DNA from: Rhodohalobacter sulfatireducens
GTDB lineage: Bacteria; Bacteroidota; Rhodothermia; Balneolales; Balneolaceae
Length of the DNA: 64,000 bases
Assembly: GCF_022012475.1 (NCBI RefSeq)
Contig: NZ_JAKLWS010000001.1
Location: 310,001 to 374,000, forward strand
Reading direction: 5' to 3'
The position numbers and the translations under genes were made by a program. The notes beneath the pieces are model-generated. The model was given only the letters and a program-made list of their open reading frames with translations, did no database searches and was not told the DNA's origin. Shown piece after piece: positions 60,837-64,000 of the stretch (position 1 is the stretch's first letter; each line of letters begins with the position of its first letter).

Positions 60837-62120
60837 ATGAAAAGAAAGATTTTCTCATTATTCATTGTTGTACTAATCGCATCACTCAGTGGGCTATTTA
60901 CAGCTCAGGCTCAAACAAATGGCGAGTATGGTGTTGTCATTGAAGGCTTTGACTGGGGGGCGGCGGTTAACAAGGTTATTCTAACAATGGATGAACCTGT
61001 AACCACCGTCAACTGGAACGATTATAATGTAATGGTTCAACGATCCTCTGATTGTGCTGTGATTCCTGCCGGTCAGAGACTTGGCAGCCGAAATGTTGTT
61101 GCGGGGTATGTGTCAGACGCTAACGGGGAACGAGTGGAGGAAGGGAATCATGTAACATTAGTGCTGTATGTGGCTCCCAATCAGCCGATCGGATCACCTA
61201 TTCAATATTCACAGGCAGAAGGCTGCAACGGCAACAGCTGGATCGACTATAATATGACCATTCAGGATGAAACAAAGGGTTTGGTCTGGAATGAAGAGGT
61301 GAATCGGGTAATGCCCCTTATTGACCGGTTTGATCTATCCGGGACGTTTTCACACGGAGATATCACTATGTCGTATGCTTCCTATAGCCCTGAAAATGAT
61401 GATGAATCTCCACTGATCATCTGGTTGCATGGAGGTGGGGAAGGAGGTACAGATCCAACCATTCCACTGATTGCGAACCGGGCGGCAAATTATGCATCTG
61501 ATGAAATCCAAGCCATCTTTGATGGAGCTCATGTTCTCGTGCCGCAGAGCCCTACACGCTGGATGGACAGTGGTGAAGGAACCACAACTGGCCAAACGGA
61601 TGATATTTATTACGAAGCAGTGAAGGCTTTGATTGATCAATATATTGCTGAAAATCCGGATGTAGATCCCGATCGCATCTATGTTGGAGGTTGCTCGAAC
61701 GGAGGTTATTTGGCCTTCAAGCTGATCATCGAATATCCTGGATTTTTTGCGGCTGCGTTCCCAAGTGCTTTAGCTTATCGAGGTGCCTATTTTACGGATG
61801 ATCAGGTGGATCGCGTAAAAGATGTGCCTACTTGGTTTATCCATGCCAAAGAAGATGGAACCACCGTACCGGAACAAACCGTAATCCCGGTTTACAACAA
61901 ACTCAAGGATGCCGGAGCTTCAGACGTACACTTTTCATTTTATGATCACGTAGTTGATATAAACGGATTATTTGGCGGAGAGGGATATCACTACCCGGAT
62001 CACTGGAGTTGGATCTACTCACACGCCAATGAAGCCAGACGAGATTACGACGGGAGCCTGGTAAAACTGGATGGAGAACCGGTTACGATTATGGAATGGC
62101 TGGCGGGTCAATCCAATTAA
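60837..62120 (+). CDS. Secreted esterase/peptidase of the prolyl-oligopeptidase/PHB-depolymerase fold
   Basis: The 427-residue protein has a signal peptide (to about residue 25, LFTAQAQ), an N-terminal Ig-like region (about 30-150) and an alpha/beta-hydrolase domain. The oxyanion part is WLHGGGEGGTDP, the nucleophile Ser lies in GGCSNGGYLAFKL, and the Asp and His follow in the C-terminal region (AKEDGTTV, then SFYDHVVD or HYPDHWSW). This arrangement, with an N-terminal Ig domain and GCSNGG elbow, is found in secreted esterases of the feruloyl or PHB depolymerase type. The substrate is unknown. Confidence 0.85.
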   Translation: MKRKIFSLFIVVLIASLSGLFTAQAQTNGEYGVVIEGFDWGAAVNKVILTMDEPVTTVNWNDYNVMVQRSSDCAVIPAGQRLGSRNVVAGYVSDANGERVEEGNHVTLVLYVAPNQPIGSPIQYSQAEGCNGNSWIDYNMTIQDETKGLVWNEEVNRVMPLIDRFDLSGTFSHGDITMSYASYSPENDDESPLIIWLHGGGEGGTDPTIPLIANRAANYASDEIQAIFDGAHVLVPQSPTRWMDSGEGTTTGQTDDIYYEAVKALIDQYIAENPDVDPDRIYVGGCSNGGYLAFKLIIEYPGFFAAAFPSALAYRGAYFTDDQVDRVKDVPTWFIHAKEDGTTVPEQTVIPVYNKLKDAGASDVHFSFYDHVVDINGLFGGEGYHYPDHWSWIYSHANEARRDYDGSLVKLDGEPVTIMEWLAGQSN

Positions 62121-62497
62121 TGAGAAATAAAAAGGCAAAAGTGAAAAGGGAACAATTGTCCATATTTTAAATTCAGTAATAAAAGTCTCCTCATGAGGGG
62201 CTGTGAAAAATAAGGATTCAAAAGTAAATCAGGTTCGTGAGATGAACTACGAAGACCAAGAGTTTGATATTACTCAACTTCGTGTATCTTCGTGACTTTG
62301 TGTTCTCGTGGCAAATTAACCTGACGGATACTTTTAGATAATCCGTTTTTCACACCCTCTTGAGAAGAGATTTATGGGTGTGTCCGATGCTGTTGTAGTA
62401 AACATTGCAAAGACAACCTCGTAAAACCAATTTTCGACAATTGACGAATAACTTTCCCTCACTCAAGTGGGGGTTAAAAAACTTCATCAAACAAACT
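62121..62497. other. Gap before the SIMPL gene, no gene seen
   Basis: There is no supported gene here. The run TCTTCGTGACTTTGTG at about 62288-62303 belongs to a low-complexity style common in intergenic DNA of these bacteria. The upstream frame from 62405 is an artefact extension of the SIMPL gene. Confidence 0.5.
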
Positions 62498-63217
62498 ATG
62501 AAAGAAAAGAAAGATCCAGGGTTTATCGTTATCGGGGTTTCCATTTTTCTTGGGCTTGTTGCCCTTGGATATTTTCTCAGTAGTGCGGCAATATCCGTTA
62601 AAGAGTACGAACGATCCGTCACAGTAAAAGGCCTGGCAGAACAAGAACATGTGGCTGATATTGTCATCTGGCCTATCCAGTTTACCGAAGCCGGGAACAC
62701 ACTGGATGGAACCTATACTGCACTGGATAACAGCGCAGAACTGGTACGATCCTTTTTAGAGGAACGGGAAATCCAGTTGGATGAAATTACATTTTCAACA
62801 CCTTTTCTGACTGACAAATCCGCTCAAAGATATAGTGGAATGGAAAATTTCGATTTCAGGTTTGTTGCCACTCAAACGGCGACTGTGTATTCAGAAAATG
62901 TACAACAAATCCGCCAGATTATGAGTGAGCTCGTTGATCTGGGGAAACAGGGAGTAACGCTGAGCGGAGATGAATACCAGGTTCGCCCGGAGTATTTGTT
63001 TACCAGGCTTAACGAAATCAAACCGGAAATGATTGAGCAAGCGACGAATGAAGCCAGAAAAGCAGCTCAAAAATTTGCCGAAGATTCCAACAGCCGGCTT
63101 GGGAAAATAAAAACAGCCTCCCAGGGTCAGTTTTCAATTAGTGACCGGGATAACAACAATCCGCACATCAAAAATGTGAGAGTGGTTTCCACGATTGTCT
63201 ATTACTTGTCTGATTAG
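62498..63217 (+). CDS. SIMPL/DUF541 domain periplasmic protein
   Basis: The 239-residue protein has a signal anchor (GFIVIGVSIFLGLVALGYFLS) and a SIMPL domain with the typical start EYERSVTVKGLAEQEHVADI and the end NEARKAAQKFAEDSNSRLGKIKTASQG. The domain is conserved but its role is unclear; some members take part in stress or kinase-associated signalling. I set the start at 62498 because the 31 residues before it are not family-like. Confidence 0.9.
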   Translation: MKEKKDPGFIVIGVSIFLGLVALGYFLSSAAISVKEYERSVTVKGLAEQEHVADIVIWPIQFTEAGNTLDGTYTALDNSAELVRSFLEEREIQLDEITFSTPFLTDKSAQRYSGMENFDFRFVATQTATVYSENVQQIRQIMSELVDLGKQGVTLSGDEYQVRPEYLFTRLNEIKPEMIEQATNEARKAAQKFAEDSNSRLGKIKTASQGQFSISDRDNNNPHIKNVRVVSTIVYYLSD

Positions 63218-63302
63218 ATATATTTGAAGGGCAGAAGGCAAAACGCAAAAGTGTAAGGGGAAACTTTTGCCTATTACCCTTTCACTCAAAAAAAGAAAAA
63301 CC

Positions 63303-63644
63303 ATGCCCACAGTTAAACTTATAAAAATTGCACACGGCCGCAGCGGAGATAAAGGTAATGGAAGTAATGTGGGAATCATTGCTCGTCACCCGGAGATCTA
63401 CCCGTTTTTGAAGAAAACTTTGACAGCCGACCGGGTGAAAGAATATATGAAGCATATTTGCAAGGGAGAGGTTGAACGCTATGAGTTGCCAAATCTTGGA
63501 GCACTGAACTTTATTCTGAATGAGAGTTTGGGCGGTGGCGGAACTGTCTCTCTTAAACTCGACGCCCAGGGAAAGACGCATGCATCTACGCTTCTTCGGA
63601 TGGATGTTGAAGTACCGGAGGAATTGCTGGAACTGGTAAATTAA
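63303..63644 (+). CDS. AtuA-related protein (C-terminal AtuA-like domain)
   Basis: The 113-residue protein matches the small C-terminal domain of AtuA (acyclic terpene utilisation). It has KLIKIAHGRSGDKGNGSNVGIIA, then VERYELPNLGALNFILNESLGGGGTVSLKLDAQGK-type sequence. In other bacteria this domain is either fused to or encoded beside the large AtuA domain. No large partner is in this window, so it stands alone. I set the start at 63303 (MPTVKL). Confidence 0.85.
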   Translation: MPTVKLIKIAHGRSGDKGNGSNVGIIARHPEIYPFLKKTLTADRVKEYMKHICKGEVERYELPNLGALNFILNESLGGGGTVSLKLDAQGKTHASTLLRMDVEVPEELLELVN

Positions 63645-63863
63645 ATTTTCCTTTTATCACTGGATTAAGAATGTTCTTTTATAAGAAAGCTCGGGGGGAT
63701 GATATTGTTAAATCTGCTGCTATTCATTCAACAAACTACCCCTACCTCTTGATTTTTATTGAAGTTAGATTCGAATTGACCGCGATTTCTTTTATAATGG
63801 GATAGATTGTATGAATAGTGAATGACCTTTAATTGCTCTCAATTCTAATTTATCTAACAAATC

Positions 63864-64000
63864 ATGCTTCGTAAAACGACTTATTTTTTAATACTTATTT
63901 TATCAACACTGATGGTTGCGTGTTCATCCGGTGATGAATCAGCCGCAGTGTATGAAAACATGAACTTTTCTCCTGATAATGGAGGAATTACTCTGCCCGA
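63864..64000 (+). CDS. Partial lipoprotein gene, runs off the window
   Basis: The frame starts at ATG 63864 and is open to the end of the window. It encodes a lipoprotein signal (MLRKTTYFLILILSTLMVACSS, with the lipobox Cys). The residues that follow, ENMNFSPDNGGITLP, recall the start of PQQ/sorbosone-dehydrogenase-type beta-propellers (a DNGGLTLPEG motif), but too little is visible to be sure. Confidence 0.7.
   Translation, partial: MLRKTTYFLILILSTLMVACSSGDESAAVYENMNFSPDNGGITLP

Noticed and set aside
1-64000. CRISPR array, prophage or rRNA operon
   Set aside because: No regularly spaced direct repeats, phage structural or lysis genes, or rRNA sequence were seen anywhere in the window.

Overview
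The window looks like chromosomal DNA of a moderately AT-rich, Gram-negative, probably marine or halophilic member of the Balneolia/Rhodothermota or a neighbouring Bacteroidota-like lineage. This is inferred from the Nudix-type arabinose regulator, the acidic C-terminal extension of ribosomal protein S16, the many SPII lipoproteins and outer-membrane barrels, the metallophosphoesterase/outer-membrane-barrel fusion, and the style of dispersed intergenic palindromes. No 16S rRNA is present, so the placement is inference.

Layout. 1-800 holds one intact tRNA-Asp, two decayed tRNA-Asp copies and a small GIY-YIG gene. 0.8-11.4 kb is mostly housekeeping: a glutathione peroxidase, a PhnP-like hydrolase, manC, a PhoR/PhoB-type two-component pair, ruvA, ruvC, fabI and an ECF sigma/anti-sigma pair. 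11.5-19.1 kb encodes an RND efflux system with one adaptor and two permeases. 19.2-24.4 kb is accessory: an MntA/HepT toxin-antitoxin remnant whose toxin is frameshifted and has lost its catalytic His, a serine hydrolase, and a three-gene minus-strand cluster. That cluster (class III nucleotide cyclase with TolB-like and TPR regions, a Pycsar-effector-like membrane protein, an HD phosphohydrolase) is the best candidate for an undescribed signalling or defence system. 24.5-29.3 kb has a very long metallophosphoesterase/barrel protein and two tandem cold-shock genes with conserved structured leaders. 30.2-39.4 kb is a seven-gene L-arabinose operon (galM, GH51, araR, araB, araD, araA, symporter) with a palindromic operator at its head and an adjacent sulfatase, suggesting use of sulfated arabinose-containing polysaccharide.

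41.7-45.3 kb holds two exported ferritin-like proteins and a GC-rich insertion sequence carrying an AbrB-like accessory gene. 45.6-50.3 kb is the translation block ffh-rpsP-rimM-trmD-rplS-adk. The AT-rich gap at about 52.08-52.6 kb between divergent dtd and purM carries three perfect and several near-perfect DnaA boxes and is a strong oriC candidate. 53.8-64 kb holds a DUF2914 protein, an XRE-regulated membrane protein with a clear operator, an overlapping kinase/divergent-enolase pair, an exported carbonic anhydrase, a 2OG-Fe(II) oxygenase broken by one TGA, a secreted esterase, a SIMPL protein, an AtuA-like protein and the start of a lipoprotein gene.

Intergenic DNA carries several families of short palindromic or inverted-repeat elements, one of which has matching terminal inverted repeats in two copies (7.2 and 50.3 kb).
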